Below are positions 10,730 to 21,069 of a stretch of 64,000 nucleotides of DNA, piece by piece. The position numbers were made by a program, and so were the translations under genes. How positions within the stretch are numbered: position 1 is the stretch's first letter; the number at the start of each line of letters is the position of its first letter. The stretch is from Superficieibacter electus (GTDB lineage: Bacteria; Pseudomonadota; Gammaproteobacteria; Enterobacterales; Enterobacteriaceae), in contig NZ_PQGD01000027.1 in assembly GCF_002915575.1 (NCBI RefSeq), positions 1-64,000 on the forward strand, in the 5' to 3' direction. The notes below the pieces were generated by a model. That model did not search any database, was not told where the DNA came from, and was given only the letters and a program-made list of their open reading frames with translations.

Positions 10730-11734
10730 ATGCGTAAGTCTGTTATTGCGATTATCATCATCGTGCTGGTAGTGCTTTACACCTCATTGTTTGTGGTGAA
10801 AGAAGGTGAGCGTGGGATCACCATGCGCTTCGGTAAAGTACTGCGTGACGACGATAACAAACCGCTGATCTTCGAGCCGGGTCTGCACTTTAAAGTGCCG
10901 TTTATCGAATCGGTGAAAATGCTCGATGCCCGTATCCAGACCATGGATAACCAGGCCGATCGTTTTGTCACCAAAGAGAAGAAAGACCTGATCGTTGACT
11001 CCTATATCAAATGGCGTATCAGCGACTTCAGCCGTTACTACCTGGCGACCGGCGGTGGCGACGTTTCTCAGGCCGAAGTGCTGCTGAAACGTAAGTTCTC
11101 TGACCGTCTGCGCTCCGAAATTGGTCGCCTGGATGTGAAAGACATCGTCACCGACTCTCGTGGTCGTCTGACCATCGAAGTCCGTGAAGCCCTGAACTCC
11201 GGCTCAGCGGGTACAGAAGACGAAGTGGCCACGCCGGGCGCGGATAACGAAATCGCCAAGGCCGCAGAGCGCGTTGCCGCGGAAACCAACGGCAAAGTAC
11301 CTGTTGTGAATCCGAACAGTATGGCGGCGCTCGGTATTGAAGTGGTGGACGTGCGGATCAAGCAGATCAACCTGCCGACCGAAGTCTCGGAAGCGATTTA
11401 CAACCGTATGCGCGCCGAGCGTGAAGCGGTTGCGCGTCGTCACCGTTCACAGGGTGAAGAAGAGAAAGAGAAAATCCAGGCCGCTGCGGATTACGAAGTC
11501 ACCAAAACGCTGGCAGAAGCCGAGCGTCAGGGCCGTATCCTGCGTGGTGAAGGTGATGCAGAGGCCGCGAAGCTGTTCGCCGACGCGTTCAGCCAGGACC
11601 CGGATTTCTATGCCTTTATTCGCAGCCTGCGTGCTTACGAGAAGAGTTTCGAAAGCAATCAGGACGTGATGGTGATGAGTCCTGACAGTGATTTCTTCCG
11701 TTATATGAAGACGCCGACTAACGCGACGCGTTAA
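10730..11734 (+). CDS. hflC: Modulator of FtsH protease HflC
   Basis: HflC is the partner of HflK in the FtsH-HflKC assembly. It has a short N-terminal membrane anchor (about residues 4-22), then an SPFH domain (EGERGITMRFGKV), an internal Glu/Ala-rich coiled coil and the C-terminal MVMSPDSDFFRYM segment. Its 334 residues match E. coli. The small insertion around residues 160-185 (SGSAGTEDEVATPGAD) is typical of enterobacterial HflC. A terminator follows. Confidence 0.96.
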   Translation: MRKSVIAIIIIVLVVLYTSLFVVKEGERGITMRFGKVLRDDDNKPLIFEPGLHFKVPFIESVKMLDARIQTMDNQADRFVTKEKKDLIVDSYIKWRISDFSRYYLATGGGDVSQAEVLLKRKFSDRLRSEIGRLDVKDIVTDSRGRLTIEVREALNSGSAGTEDEVATPGADNEIAKAAERVAAETNGKVPVVNPNSMAALGIEVVDVRIKQINLPTEVSEAIYNRMRAEREAVARRHRSQGEEEKEKIQAAADYEVTKTLAEAERQGRILRGEGDAEAAKLFADAFSQDPDFYAFIRSLRAYEKSFESNQDVMVMSPDSDFFRYMKTPTNATR

Positions 11735-11757
11735 TATTGTGTCAGTGACGGTTTGAT

Positions 11758-11800
11758 AAAAACCACCGTCTCTCTTAGTGAGGGCGGTGGTTTTCTTTTT
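11758..11800 (+). terminator. Rho-independent terminator or attenuator after hflC
   Basis: The perfect stem AAAACCACCG/CGGTGGTTTT (about 11759-11768 and 11785-11794) is followed by TTTTCTTTTT. It ends the hfq-hflX-hflK-hflC unit 24 bases after the hflC stop. It lies just upstream of yjeT, so yjeT expression would depend on read-through. Confidence 0.88.
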
Positions 11801-11812
11801 ACTGGGATAAAA

Positions 11813-12010
11813 ATGAACTCAACAATTTTACTCGCTCTCGCGCTGGTTTTAGTCCTTGAAGGCCTCGGGCCAATGCTTTACCCACGTGCCTGGCGCAAAA
11901 TGCTCGCTGCCATGACCCAGTTACCGGATACTATTTTACGTCGTTTTGGCGGTGGACTTGTGGTTGCTGGCTTTGTGATCTACTACATGTTGACGAAAAC
12001 GATTGGCTGA
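11813..12010 (+). CDS. yjeT: DUF2065 membrane protein YjeT
   Basis: This 65-residue inner-membrane protein has two hydrophobic segments (about 4-20 and 45-61) flanking a basic loop with LYPRAW and ILRRFGGGL. Sequence and length match E. coli YjeT, whose function is not established. The start MNSTILLALALVL was chosen over an upstream in-frame codon because that extension reads through the terminator hairpin. It sits between hflC and purA, as in E. coli. Confidence 0.9.
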   Translation: MNSTILLALALVLVLEGLGPMLYPRAWRKMLAAMTQLPDTILRRFGGGLVVAGFVIYYMLTKTIG

Positions 12011-12053
12011 TCAAAAAGTGGTCGGATTTGCGGTTTTTGGGTTGCAAAAAGTG

Positions 12054-12082
12054 CTGATTAACCTAAAAAGCGGTGGTAGAAT
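12054..12082 (+). promoter_or_regulatory. Candidate purA promoter
   Basis: A -10-like TAGAAT at 12077-12082 lies 29 bases before the purA start, with a weak -35-like CTGATT at 12054-12059 and a 17-base spacer. E. coli purA is repressed by PurR. I could not assign a PurR operator with confidence. Confidence 0.4.
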
Positions 12083-12092
12083 CCATTTTTAA

Positions 12093-13409
<1,317 letters not shown>

Positions 13410-13422
13410 TCATTATTGATGA

Positions 13423-13450
13423 CTGGCCTGCGACGAAACGCGCAGGCCAG
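13423..13450 (+). terminator. Hairpin after purA
   Basis: A perfect 10-bp inverted repeat, CTGGCCTGCG at 13423-13432 and CGCAGGCCAG at 13441-13450, with an 8-base loop, begins 14 bases after the purA stop. It lacks a U-run, so it may act as a 3' end stabiliser or a weak terminator before nsrR. Confidence 0.55.
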
Positions 13451-13576
13451 ATAAGCAAAGCCCGCCCTGAACTCCTGCTTTTCGTCCCTGCGATCAAATA
13501 AATTAGCGACCTGACGGTTGGCTGGTTTATCATCACTATTATAAATATCCGCGTTTCCCCCTGTTTTGAGGTTGAT

Positions 13577-14002
13577 GTGCAGTTAACGAGTTTTACCGAT
13601 TACGGATTGCGTGCGCTAATCTATATGGCATCGCTTCCGGCCGGGCGAATGACCAGTATTTCTGAGGTGACCGCTGTTTATGGCGTATCCCGTAATCATA
13701 TGGTCAAAATAATCAATCAGCTTAGTCGTGCAGGCTATGTTGCTGCCGTACGCGGAAAAAACGGCGGCATTCGACTGGGAAAACCGGCTGATACGATTCG
13801 TATTGGCGATGTGGTCCGTGAACTGGAGCCGCTGACGCTGGTGAACTGTCACAGTGCTTTTTGCCACATTACGCCAGCCTGCCGCCTTAAACAGGCGCTT
13901 TCACAAGCCGTGCAGAGTTTCCTTAAGGAACTGGATAACCTCACGTTGGCCGATTTGGTTGAAGAAAATCAACCGCTTTATAAATTATTACTGGTGGAGT
14001 AA
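13577..14002 (+). CDS. nsrR: Nitric-oxide-sensing repressor NsrR
   Basis: NsrR is an Rrf2-family repressor whose iron-sulfur cluster reacts with nitric oxide, derepressing NO detoxification genes. The winged helix occupies about residues 1-75, and the cluster cysteines are Cys91, Cys96 and Cys102 ([14 protein letters not shown]). The start is GTG at 13577, giving [14 protein letters not shown] and 141 residues as in E. coli. It is cotranscribed with rnr, 38 bases downstream. A perfect candidate NsrR operator is in this window before ytfE. Confidence 0.96.
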   Translation: MQLTSFTDYGLRALIYMASLPAGRMTSISEVTAVYGVSRNHMVKIINQLSRAGYVAAVRGKNGGIRLGKPADTIRIGDVVRELEPLTLVNCHSAFCHITPACRLKQALSQAVQSFLKELDNLTLADLVEENQPLYKLLLVE

Positions 14003-14040
14003 CGACGATTACCACCAGCGTTGACAACGGAGGAACCGCT

Positions 14041-16497
14041 ATGTCACAAGATCCTTTCCAGGACCGCGAAGCAGAAAAATACGCGAACCCTATCCCGAGC
14101 CGGGAATTCATCCTCGAACATTTAACCAAACGTGAAAAACCGGCCAACCGCGAAGAACTGGCGGTTGAACTCAATATAGAAGGCGAAGAGCAGACTGAAG
14201 CGCTGCGTCGCCGCCTGCGCGCAATGGAGCGTGACGGGCAACTGGTCTTCACTCGCCGTCAGTGCTATGCGTTGCCGGAACGTCTCGACCTGCTGAAAGG
14301 CGTGGTAATTGGTCACCGCGACGGCTTCGGCTTTCTGCGCGTCGAAGGACGTAAAGACGACCTGTATCTCTCCAGCGAGCAGATGAAAACCTGCATCCAT
14401 GGCGATCAGGTTCTGGCGCAGCCGCTGGGCGCGGACCGCAAAGGCCGCCGCGAAGCGCGGATTGTGCGCGTGCTGGTGCCGAAAACCAGCCAGATTGTCG
14501 GCCGCTACTTTACCGATGCCGGGGTGGGCTTTGTCGTCCCGGACGACAGCCGTCTCAGCTTCGATATTCTGATCCCGCCGGAAGAGGTGATGGGGGCACG
14601 GATGGGCTTTGTGGTGGTGGTCGAACTGACCCAGCGCCCGACCCGCCGTACCAAAGCCGTCGGCAAAATCGTCGAGGTGCTCGGTGATAACATGGGTACT
14701 GGCATGGCAGTCGATATGGCGCTGCGCACCCATGAAATTCCTTACGTCTGGCCACAGGCGGTGGAAGAGCAAATTGCCCACCTGCAAGAGCAGGTACCAG
14801 AAGAAGCCAAAGTGGGCCGCGTGGATCTGCGTAGCCTGCCGCTGGTCACTATTGACGGTGAAGATGCCCGTGACTTTGATGATGCGGTGTATTGCGAGAA
14901 AAAACGCGGCGGCGGCTGGCGTTTGTGGGTGGCGATTGCTGACGTAAGCTATTACGTGCGTCCGCCAACCCCGCTCGATCAGGAAGCGCGCAACCGCGGT
15001 ACTTCGGTCTACTTCCCGTCCCAGGTTGTGCCGATGCTGCCGGAAGTCCTGTCTAACGGTTTATGTTCGCTCAACCCGCAGGTTGACCGCCTGTGTATGG
15101 TCTGTGAGATGACCATTTCCTCGAAAGGACGTCTGACCGGTTTTAAATTCTATGAAGCGGTGATGAGCTCTCACGCGCGCCTGACCTATACCAAAGTCTG
15201 GCATATGTTGCAGGGCGACCAGGATCTGCGCGAACAGTACGCGCCGCTGGTCAAACATATCGAAGAGCTGCATAACCTTTATAAAGTGCTGGAACAGGCG
15301 CGCGAAGAGCGCGGCGGGATCTCGTTTGAGAGCGAAGAAGCGAAGTTTATCTTTAACGCCGAACGCCGCATTGAACGTATCGAGCAGACGCAGCGCAACG
15401 ACGCGCATAAACTGATCGAAGAATGCATGATCCTCGCTAATATCTCGGCGGCGCGTTTTGTCGAGAAAGCCAAAGAACCTGCGCTGTTCCGTATTCACGA
15501 CAAGCCTACCAACGAGGCAATCACCTCCTTCCGTTCCGTACTGGCAGAACTGGGGCTGGAGTTGCCGGGCGGCAATAAGCCGGAGCCGCGCGATTACGCG
15601 GAGCTGTTGACCTCGATTGCCGACCGTCCCGATGCGGAAATGCTGCAAACCATGCTGCTGCGCTCCATGAAGCAGGCGATTTACGATCCGGAAAACCGGG
15701 GGCACTTCGGCCTGGCGCTGACCTCCTATGCGCACTTTACCTCGCCGATCCGGCGCTATCCGGACCTGTCCTTACACCGCGCCATTAAGTATTTGCTGGC
15801 GAAAGAGCAGGGGCATGAGGGCAACAGTACCGACACCGGCGGCTACCATTACTCAATGGAAGAAATGCTGCAACTGGGTCAGCACTGTTCCATGACCGAG
15901 CGTCGCGCGGATGAAGCGACTCGCGACGTTGCCGACTGGCTGAAATGCGACTTTATGCTGGATCAAGTGGGTAACGTCTTTAAAGGCGTTATTGCCAGCG
16001 TCACCGGTTTCGGCTTCTTTGTGCGCCTGAATGAGTTGTTTATTGACGGCCTGGTGCACGTCTCTTCACTGGACAACGACTATTACCGTTTTGACCAGGT
16101 CGGGCAGCGTCTGATCGGCGAGTCCGGCGGCCAGACGTATCGCCTCGGCGACCGCGTTGAAGTGCGGGTCGAAGCAGTCAACATGGACGAGCGTAAGATC
16201 GACTTCTCGCTGATCTCCAGTGAACGCGCGCCGCGCAATGAAGGTAAAACCGCACGCGAAAAAGCCCGAAAAGGCGCACCGGCTAAAAGCGCCGGTAAAC
16301 GCCGTCAGGCGGGTAAGAAAGTGAATTTCGAGCCGGACAGCGCATTCCGTGGCGCGAAGGGTAAAACTAAACCGAAAACAGAAAAAGCGAGTGAAAGTAA
16401 AGGCGTGAAGAAAGCCAAAAAACCGTCGGCGAAAACGCAAAAAATCGCGGCGGCAACTAAGGCTAAACGCGCCGCAAAAAAGAAAGCCGCTGAGTAA
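14041..16497 (+). CDS. rnr: Exoribonuclease R
   Basis: RNase R is a processive 3'-5' exoribonuclease that degrades structured RNA, rRNA fragments and trans-translated mRNAs. In order it has a winged-helix HTH (about 20-85), cold-shock domains (about 85-245), the RNB catalytic domain with [15 protein letters not shown] (Asp272, Asp278, Asp280, Asp281), an S1 domain (about 645-725) and a Lys/Ala-rich tail (about 730-818) used for ribosome binding and helicase action. It is 818 residues against 813 in E. coli. An AACGGAGGAA site precedes the ATG. In E. coli rlmB follows directly, whereas here an 11-kb block intervenes. Confidence 0.97.
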   Translation: MSQDPFQDREAEKYANPIPSREFILEHLTKREKPANREELAVELNIEGEEQTEALRRRLRAMERDGQLVFTRRQCYALPERLDLLKGVVIGHRDGFGFLRVEGRKDDLYLSSEQMKTCIHGDQVLAQPLGADRKGRREARIVRVLVPKTSQIVGRYFTDAGVGFVVPDDSRLSFDILIPPEEVMGARMGFVVVVELTQRPTRRTKAVGKIVEVLGDNMGTGMAVDMALRTHEIPYVWPQAVEEQIAHLQEQVPEEAKVGRVDLRSLPLVTIDGEDARDFDDAVYCEKKRGGGWRLWVAIADVSYYVRPPTPLDQEARNRGTSVYFPSQVVPMLPEVLSNGLCSLNPQVDRLCMVCEMTISSKGRLTGFKFYEAVMSSHARLTYTKVWHMLQGDQDLREQYAPLVKHIEELHNLYKVLEQAREERGGISFESEEAKFIFNAERRIERIEQTQRNDAHKLIEECMILANISAARFVEKAKEPALFRIHDKPTNEAITSFRSVLAELGLELPGGNKPEPRDYAELLTSIADRPDAEMLQTMLLRSMKQAIYDPENRGHFGLALTSYAHFTSPIRRYPDLSLHRAIKYLLAKEQGHEGNSTDTGGYHYSMEEMLQLGQHCSMTERRADEATRDVADWLKCDFMLDQVGNVFKGVIASVTGFGFFVRLNELFIDGLVHVSSLDNDYYRFDQVGQRLIGESGGQTYRLGDRVEVRVEAVNMDERKIDFSLISSERAPRNEGKTAREKARKGAPAKSAGKRRQAGKKVNFEPDSAFRGAKGKTKPKTEKASESKGVKKAKKPSAKTQKIAAATKAKRAAKKKAAE

Positions 16498-16505
16498 TCC
16501 TCGTC

Positions 16506-16542
16506 ATAACCCTCTTCATCGTAAGAGGGTTATTCTTTTTTT
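16506..16542 (+). terminator. Rho-independent terminator after rnr
   Basis: The perfect 11-bp stem ATAACCCTCTT/AAGAGGGTTAT (16506-16516 and 16523-16533) has a CATCGT loop and is followed by TCTTTTTTT. It cuts the nsrR-rnr unit off from the inserted operon and from rlmB. Confidence 0.92.
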
Positions 16543-16737
16543 ATTCAAGCTATTCTATTTCGCCATATATCACCGCGCTTTTCCCGCCATTTTCCTGCTT
16601 ATCTCAATTCCGGCAATCGATATTTTTAATTGTTGATTAGCCGCTGAAAGCAGATGTGTATAGTGAATTCCACGTTATTCGTTGACCCGATGAAACAGTG
16701 CGGGCGTTAAATAGAGTGTGATTTACAAGGAGCTATT
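16543..16737 (+). promoter_or_regulatory. Leader/promoter region of the inserted organosulfur operon
   Basis: This AT-rich stretch contains no gene. A -10-like TATAGT lies at 16659-16664 with weak -35 candidates upstream (TTAGCC at 16637-16642, 16-base spacer; TTGATT at 16633-16638, 20-base spacer). The weak -35 fits an activator-dependent promoter. The sulfur-starvation activators CysB and Cbl are plausible given the gene content, but I could not assign a binding site. AAGGAG at 16727-16732 is the ribosome-binding site of the first gene. Confidence 0.4.
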
Positions 16738-17739
16738 ATGCATCTGGCCCGATTCCCGCGACTTTCCCTCGGCCATTTCCCCACCCCTTTAGAGCCGCTT
16801 GAAAATTTAAGCAAATTATTGGGCGGCCCGAAAATATGGATCAAGCGCGACGACGCCACTGGACTGGCAACCGGCGGAAATAAAACCCGCAAACTGGAGT
16901 TTTTATTGGCCGATGGGCTGCAAAAAAAAGCCGACATTATTATTACCCAGGGCGCGACACAATCTAACCATGTGCGGCAGACCATTGCCGGTGCAGCAAA
17001 ACTGGGCCTGAAAGCCAAAGTGCTGCTGGAAAAACGCGTCACCGACTTTGGCGAGGATTATCAGCGCTCCGGCAATGTGCAGTTAGATTTGCTGCTGGGC
17101 GGCGAAATTGTTGCTCATCTGCCGGGCGGTACCGATATGCAACAGGCGATGGAAGAATATGCCGCCGAACTGCGTGAGCAGGGGCATAACCCCTATGTCA
17201 TTCCTGGCGGCGGTTCGAACGCTATCGGCGCACTCGGTTATGCAGCCTGTGCAGAAGAACTGCTGTATCAGTCATCACAACAGCGTTTGCGCATCGATCA
17301 TGTGGTTCATGCTACCGGAAGCACTGGCACACAGGCCGGGCTGGTCGCCGGGTTTACCGCCACCAACAGTCATATTCCGGTGCTGGGCATCAGCGTGCGC
17401 GCGCCCAAAGCGAAGCAGGAAGAGAACGTCTGGAACCTGGCGTCACGCACCCGCGAACTGCTGGGCGTGCCGGGTGATTTGCCGCGCGAAACCGTGGTTG
17501 CGAATAGTGATTACGTGGGCGATGGCTATGGCCTGCCGACGGAAAGCATGCTGGAAGCCCTGCATCTGCTGGCGCAGCACGAAGGCATTCTGCTGGACCC
17601 GGTTTACTCCGGTAAAGGCATGGCGGGGCTGATTGATCTGATCCGTAAAGGTCATTTCCGCAAGGATGACAACGTAGTGTTTATCCATACCGGCGGCTCA
17701 GCAGGTCTGTTCGGCTATCGTCAGGTATTTGAAAAATGA
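16738..17739 (+). CDS. PLP enzyme of the D-cysteine desulfhydrase / L-cysteate sulfo-lyase family
   Basis: This fold-type II PLP enzyme belongs to the ACC-deaminase/D-cysteine desulfhydrase family. The PLP lysine is Lys49 in [10 protein letters not shown] (46-55), with [27 protein letters not shown] and the C-terminal [13 protein letters not shown]. The N-terminus MHLARFPR and the [16 protein letters not shown] segment recall, from memory, the L-cysteate sulfo-lyase CuyA more than E. coli DcyD. CuyA splits cysteate to pyruvate, sulfite and ammonia; DcyD splits D-cysteine to pyruvate, sulfide and ammonia. The next genes encode a racemase and a taurine-type importer, which favours a sulfonate or sulfur amino acid substrate. 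The family is sure and the substrate is inferred. Confidence 0.85.
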   Translation: MHLARFPRLSLGHFPTPLEPLENLSKLLGGPKIWIKRDDATGLATGGNKTRKLEFLLADGLQKKADIIITQGATQSNHVRQTIAGAAKLGLKAKVLLEKRVTDFGEDYQRSGNVQLDLLLGGEIVAHLPGGTDMQQAMEEYAAELREQGHNPYVIPGGGSNAIGALGYAACAEELLYQSSQQRLRIDHVVHATGSTGTQAGLVAGFTATNSHIPVLGISVRAPKAKQEENVWNLASRTRELLGVPGDLPRETVVANSDYVGDGYGLPTESMLEALHLLAQHEGILLDPVYSGKGMAGLIDLIRKGHFRKDDNVVFIHTGGSAGLFGYRQVFEK

Positions 17740-18461
17740 CCCAGCCGTTTCTGCTCGGCGTGCTGGGCGGCATGGGGCCGCTGGCCACCGTCGATTTTCT
17801 GTCCACGCTACTGGCGGTAACGCCCGCCGCCAGCGATCAGCAGCAGATCCCGACGGTGGTCTGGAACGTGCCGCAAATCGCCGACCGGCAAAAGGCGCTG
17901 GCGGGCACCGGCCCGTCGCCGCTGCCGCAGTTATTAACCGGGATTGCCAGGCTGAATCAGGCAGGAGCCAGCCATATTGTGATCCCCTGCAATACGGCGC
18001 ACCACTGGTTTTCGGCATTGAGCGATGTTAGCCGCGCGCCGTTGATACATATCGTGGAGGCAACGATTTCTGCTGTGGTGGAGGCCAGCCCGACGCCGCA
18101 GCGTATCGGCATTATTGCCACCAAAGGCACGCTGGATGCCGGGTGGTTTCAGCACGGCCTGCAACAGCACGGCATCACGCCGGTGGTGCCGGACGAGGTT
18201 GAGCTTGAGACGTGGTTTGTTCCCGGCTGCTATGCGGTAAAACGCGGGGCGCTCGCCGAGGGCGGCGCGGCTTTTGTACACCAGGCAAAGGCATTATTTG
18301 AGCGCGGCGCGGAAAAGCTAATCCTCGCCTGTACCGAAGTCCCCGTGGCGCTACGGGCCGTGAACGCGCCATTCTTACCGCTCACCTTCGATCCCGCTCA
18401 GGCTCTGGCTGAGCGATGTTCGAAAATATGGCAGGACCACCGCACTTCTTATTTAACGTAA
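17736..18461 (+). CDS. Aspartate/glutamate racemase family protein
   Basis: This is a cofactor-independent racemase of the Asp/Glu/hydantoin family, 241 residues. The two catalytic cysteines are present: Cys85 in IPCNTAHHW and Cys199 in LACTEVP. The N-terminal [14 protein letters not shown] motif is the usual phosphate/substrate loop. Its ATG overlaps the TGA of the PLP-enzyme gene (ATGA), implying coupled translation. Cysteate is isosteric with aspartate, so a role in converting D- and L-cysteate is possible. An ordinary aspartate racemase cannot be excluded from sequence. Confidence 0.88.
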   Translation: MTQPFLLGVLGGMGPLATVDFLSTLLAVTPAASDQQQIPTVVWNVPQIADRQKALAGTGPSPLPQLLTGIARLNQAGASHIVIPCNTAHHWFSALSDVSRAPLIHIVEATISAVVEASPTPQRIGIIATKGTLDAGWFQHGLQQHGITPVVPDEVELETWFVPGCYAVKRGALAEGGAAFVHQAKALFERGAEKLILACTEVPVALRAVNAPFLPLTFDPAQALAERCSKIWQDHRTSYLT

Positions 18462-18486
18462 CTGAATCGATCGCAAAGGATAAAAA

Positions 18487-19488
18487 ATGAAAAAAAGTCT
18501 CTGCTTATTACTTGCAGCGGGTGGTTTATGGGCCAACGCCAGCATGGCACAAACACCGGCAGAAGTGCGCGTAGCGTATAGCGGCGGTTCGCAAGTATTA
18601 ATGCTGGCGAAAGCTGACGGCTCGCTGGATAAAGCGCTCAACAGTAAAGTGAAATGGGTGCAATTTGCCTCCGGCGCGGACGCGTTAAGTTATTTCGCCA
18701 GTGACGCCATTGATATTGCCAATTTCGGCTCCAGCCCGGCGACGGCCGGTATCGTGCGTAATTTACCGGTGGAAATTATTGGTGTTTCCGGCGTGATTGC
18801 CAGTTACGAACGATTAATTGGTAAAGACGGCATCAATAATATTAAAGATATTGAAGGCAAGCGCGTGGCGTATCCGCCAAATTCCACCGCGCAATATGCG
18901 CTGGAAGCGGCGATCAGCGTCAATAAACTTGACCGCAGTAAAATCACCTTGCTGCCACTGCGTCCGGCGGAAATGGTTGCGGCCTGGAAGCGTGGCGATA
19001 TTGACGCGGGCTATGTCTGGGCACCGTTTGCCCAGGAGCTGGAATCGTCCGGCGGTCATCAGGTATTCGCTACCAAAGATCTGCAAAAAGACGGTTACCT
19101 GATTTACAACAACTACGTAGTACGTAAAGCCTTCGCCGAGCAGTATCCGCAAACGGTCAGTGCCTTCCTGCGCGTGCATCAGCAGAAAGTGGATGAGTTC
19201 AAAAAAGATCCTGAGCGGGCGGCGGCAATTGTCGCAAAAGAAGTGGGCGCGCCGGTGACCACGGCGGCAAATACGCTGGGTGGGCTGGAGTATCCAACCC
19301 TGAGCGAGCAGGGAACCGCTGCATGGTTGGGTAACGGTACGCAAACGACGGATAGCGGCATCGGCAAAGCGCTGACTAAAACCTCAAACTTCCTCGCCGG
19401 CATCGGTGAAATTCGCAAGCGTGATATTCCGGCTAATTGGGACGCCGCTATCAACTCACGTTACATCCGGGAAGCGGCAGAAAAATGA
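18487..19488 (+). CDS. Taurine/sulfonate-type ABC transporter substrate-binding protein (TauA-like)
   Basis: This is a periplasmic binding protein of the NMT1/TauA family, 333 residues, with a signal peptide ending at about residue 21 (ASMAQ). It shares E. coli TauA features: the VAYSGGS strand near the N-terminus, FGSSPA, AAWKRGDIDAGYVWAPF (about 170-186), and VVRKAFAEQYP. It would deliver an anionic organosulfur compound to the permease/ATPase pair encoded next. It follows the racemase by 25 bases and its stop overlaps the permease start. The ligand is not determined by sequence. Confidence 0.88.
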   Translation: MKKSLCLLLAAGGLWANASMAQTPAEVRVAYSGGSQVLMLAKADGSLDKALNSKVKWVQFASGADALSYFASDAIDIANFGSSPATAGIVRNLPVEIIGVSGVIASYERLIGKDGINNIKDIEGKRVAYPPNSTAQYALEAAISVNKLDRSKITLLPLRPAEMVAAWKRGDIDAGYVWAPFAQELESSGGHQVFATKDLQKDGYLIYNNYVVRKAFAEQYPQTVSAFLRVHQQKVDEFKKDPERAAAIVAKEVGAPVTTAANTLGGLEYPTLSEQGTAAWLGNGTQTTDSGIGKALTKTSNFLAGIGEIRKRDIPANWDAAINSRYIREAAEK

Positions 19489-20255
19489 GATTAGGTCAGC
19501 ATGTCGCGATCAGCGTGGTGTCGGTCGCGATCTTTTTTAGCCTCTGGCAGATAGCTGCAACCCGGCAATGGGTGGACCCGCTGCTGCTGCCGTCGCTGAC
19601 GGATATTGGTTTAACCGCTGAAGAACTACTGGCGGACGGTTATCGTCAGGTGCCGCTATGGGAGCATATAGCGGTCAGCCTGGCGCGCGCGCTCAGTGCT
19701 TTTGCGGTGGCGATTGTCATCGGTATCCCATTGGGGCTGCTGATGGGTATGTCGGACGGCCTGTCCGCCGTCCTCAACCCGTTCGTGCAGTTCTTGCGTC
19801 CGCTGCCGAAAATCGCGCTGATCCCGCTGGCGGTCGTCTGGCTGGGAATTGGTGAAGCGTCAAAGTTCTTCCTGATTTTCATCGCCACCTTTTTAAGCGT
19901 GGTGGTGGGTGCCAGCGCGGCGGTGGAGCGTATTGGCCGTTCGCGTATTCGGGTGGCGCAAACATTAGGCGCGACCCGGCGACAGATCTTTTTGCGCGTG
20001 GTCCTGCCGGATGCGCTACCGGAACTGTTCACCACTGTCCGGCTGTCGATTGGTATCGGCTGGACGTCATTGATTGCCGCTGAAATGGTTGCCGCCAGCT
20101 CCGGTCTGGGCTGGATGGTAATCAACGCCAGCTCTTATCTGCGTACCGATATTGTCATGCTCGGCATTCTGCTGCTCGGCGGCATTGGTTATCTGCTGGA
20201 TTTATTACTTCTGGGGCTGCAACGGCTGTTTGTGCCCTGGGCGGGGAAAGAATAA
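19485..20255 (+). CDS. Taurine/sulfonate-type ABC transporter permease (TauC/SsuC-like)
   Basis: This inner-membrane permease of the BPD_transp_1 superfamily has 256 residues and about six membrane segments. The EAA loop, with AQTLGATRRQIFLRVVLPDALPEL, contacts the ATPase. ATG 19485 was chosen because it overlaps the TGA of the binding-protein gene. The open frame extends upstream but that part is out of family. It overlaps the ATPase gene by one base (TAATG). With its neighbours it forms a complete three-gene importer. Confidence 0.9.
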   Translation: MRLGQHVAISVVSVAIFFSLWQIAATRQWVDPLLLPSLTDIGLTAEELLADGYRQVPLWEHIAVSLARALSAFAVAIVIGIPLGLLMGMSDGLSAVLNPFVQFLRPLPKIALIPLAVVWLGIGEASKFFLIFIATFLSVVVGASAAVERIGRSRIRVAQTLGATRRQIFLRVVLPDALPELFTTVRLSIGIGWTSLIAAEMVAASSGLGWMVINASSYLRTDIVMLGILLLGGIGYLLDLLLLGLQRLFVPWAGKE

Positions 20256-21034
20256 TGACCGGTCAAATTGCGCTGGAAAAGGTGTCGTTGACGTTTGCGG
20301 CAAAACCGCAGCCGCTGAACGTGCTGGAGGATATTTCGCTGACGCTGGCGAAGGGCGAGTTTGTGGTGCTACTGGGACCGTCCGGCTGCGGCAAGTCCAC
20401 CATTCTTAACTTGGTCGCCGGGTTTACGCGCCCGGACAGTGGGCAGGTGCTGGCGGATGGAAAACCGGTACAGCGGCCCGGACCAAACCGGGGAATGATC
20501 TTTCAACAGCCAAACCTGTTTCCGTGGCTGTCGGTGCTGGATAACGTCACCTTTGGTCCACGGCTGGGGCGTTACAACAAAGAAGAGGTCAATGCGCAGG
20601 CGCGGGACTGGCTGGCGCGAGTGGGGCTGAAAGGCTTTGAAAACCATGCGCCGTGGCAGCTTTCCGGCGGCATGAAGCAACGCGTGGCGCTGGCACGCGC
20701 CTGGCTTCCGGGTCCGGAAGTGCTGCTGCTGGATGAACCCTTCGGCGCGCTGGATGCGCAGACGCGCCTGATGATGCAGGAGCTGCTGTACAACGCGTGG
20801 CTTGCCACCGACACAACGCTGCTGTTCGTGACGCACGACGTGGACGAAGCGCTCTTTCTCGCCGACCGCATTCTCATTATGTCGGCGCGGCCCGGCAAAA
20901 TCGTCGAAGAGATCGTCCTGCCGTTTGGCCGCGAACGCGACATCGAAACCTTTGCGGAGCATCCGCAGTACGGCGAGATCAAACATCACGTTTTGCATCG
21001 CGTCCGCCAGGAAGCAAAGCGTCATCTGAGTTAA
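20255..21034 (+). CDS. Taurine/sulfonate-type ABC transporter ATP-binding protein (TauB/SsuB-like)
   Basis: This ABC ATPase has 259 residues, with Walker A GPSGCGKS at 41-48, the Q-loop in IFQQPNLFPWLSV, the signature LSGGMKQRVALARAW, and Walker B LLLDEPFGALDAQTR followed by the H-loop FVTHDVDEALFLADRI. This is the TauB/SsuB pattern. It energises the permease immediately upstream. A 35-base gap separates it from the M20 gene. Confidence 0.92.
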   Translation: MTGQIALEKVSLTFAAKPQPLNVLEDISLTLAKGEFVVLLGPSGCGKSTILNLVAGFTRPDSGQVLADGKPVQRPGPNRGMIFQQPNLFPWLSVLDNVTFGPRLGRYNKEEVNAQARDWLARVGLKGFENHAPWQLSGGMKQRVALARAWLPGPEVLLLDEPFGALDAQTRLMMQELLYNAWLATDTTLLFVTHDVDEALFLADRILIMSARPGKIVEEIVLPFGRERDIETFAEHPQYGEIKHHVLHRVRQEAKRHLS

Positions 21035-21069
21035 TCCTTCAATCAACTGTCACACGTGAGGTGGAAGCC

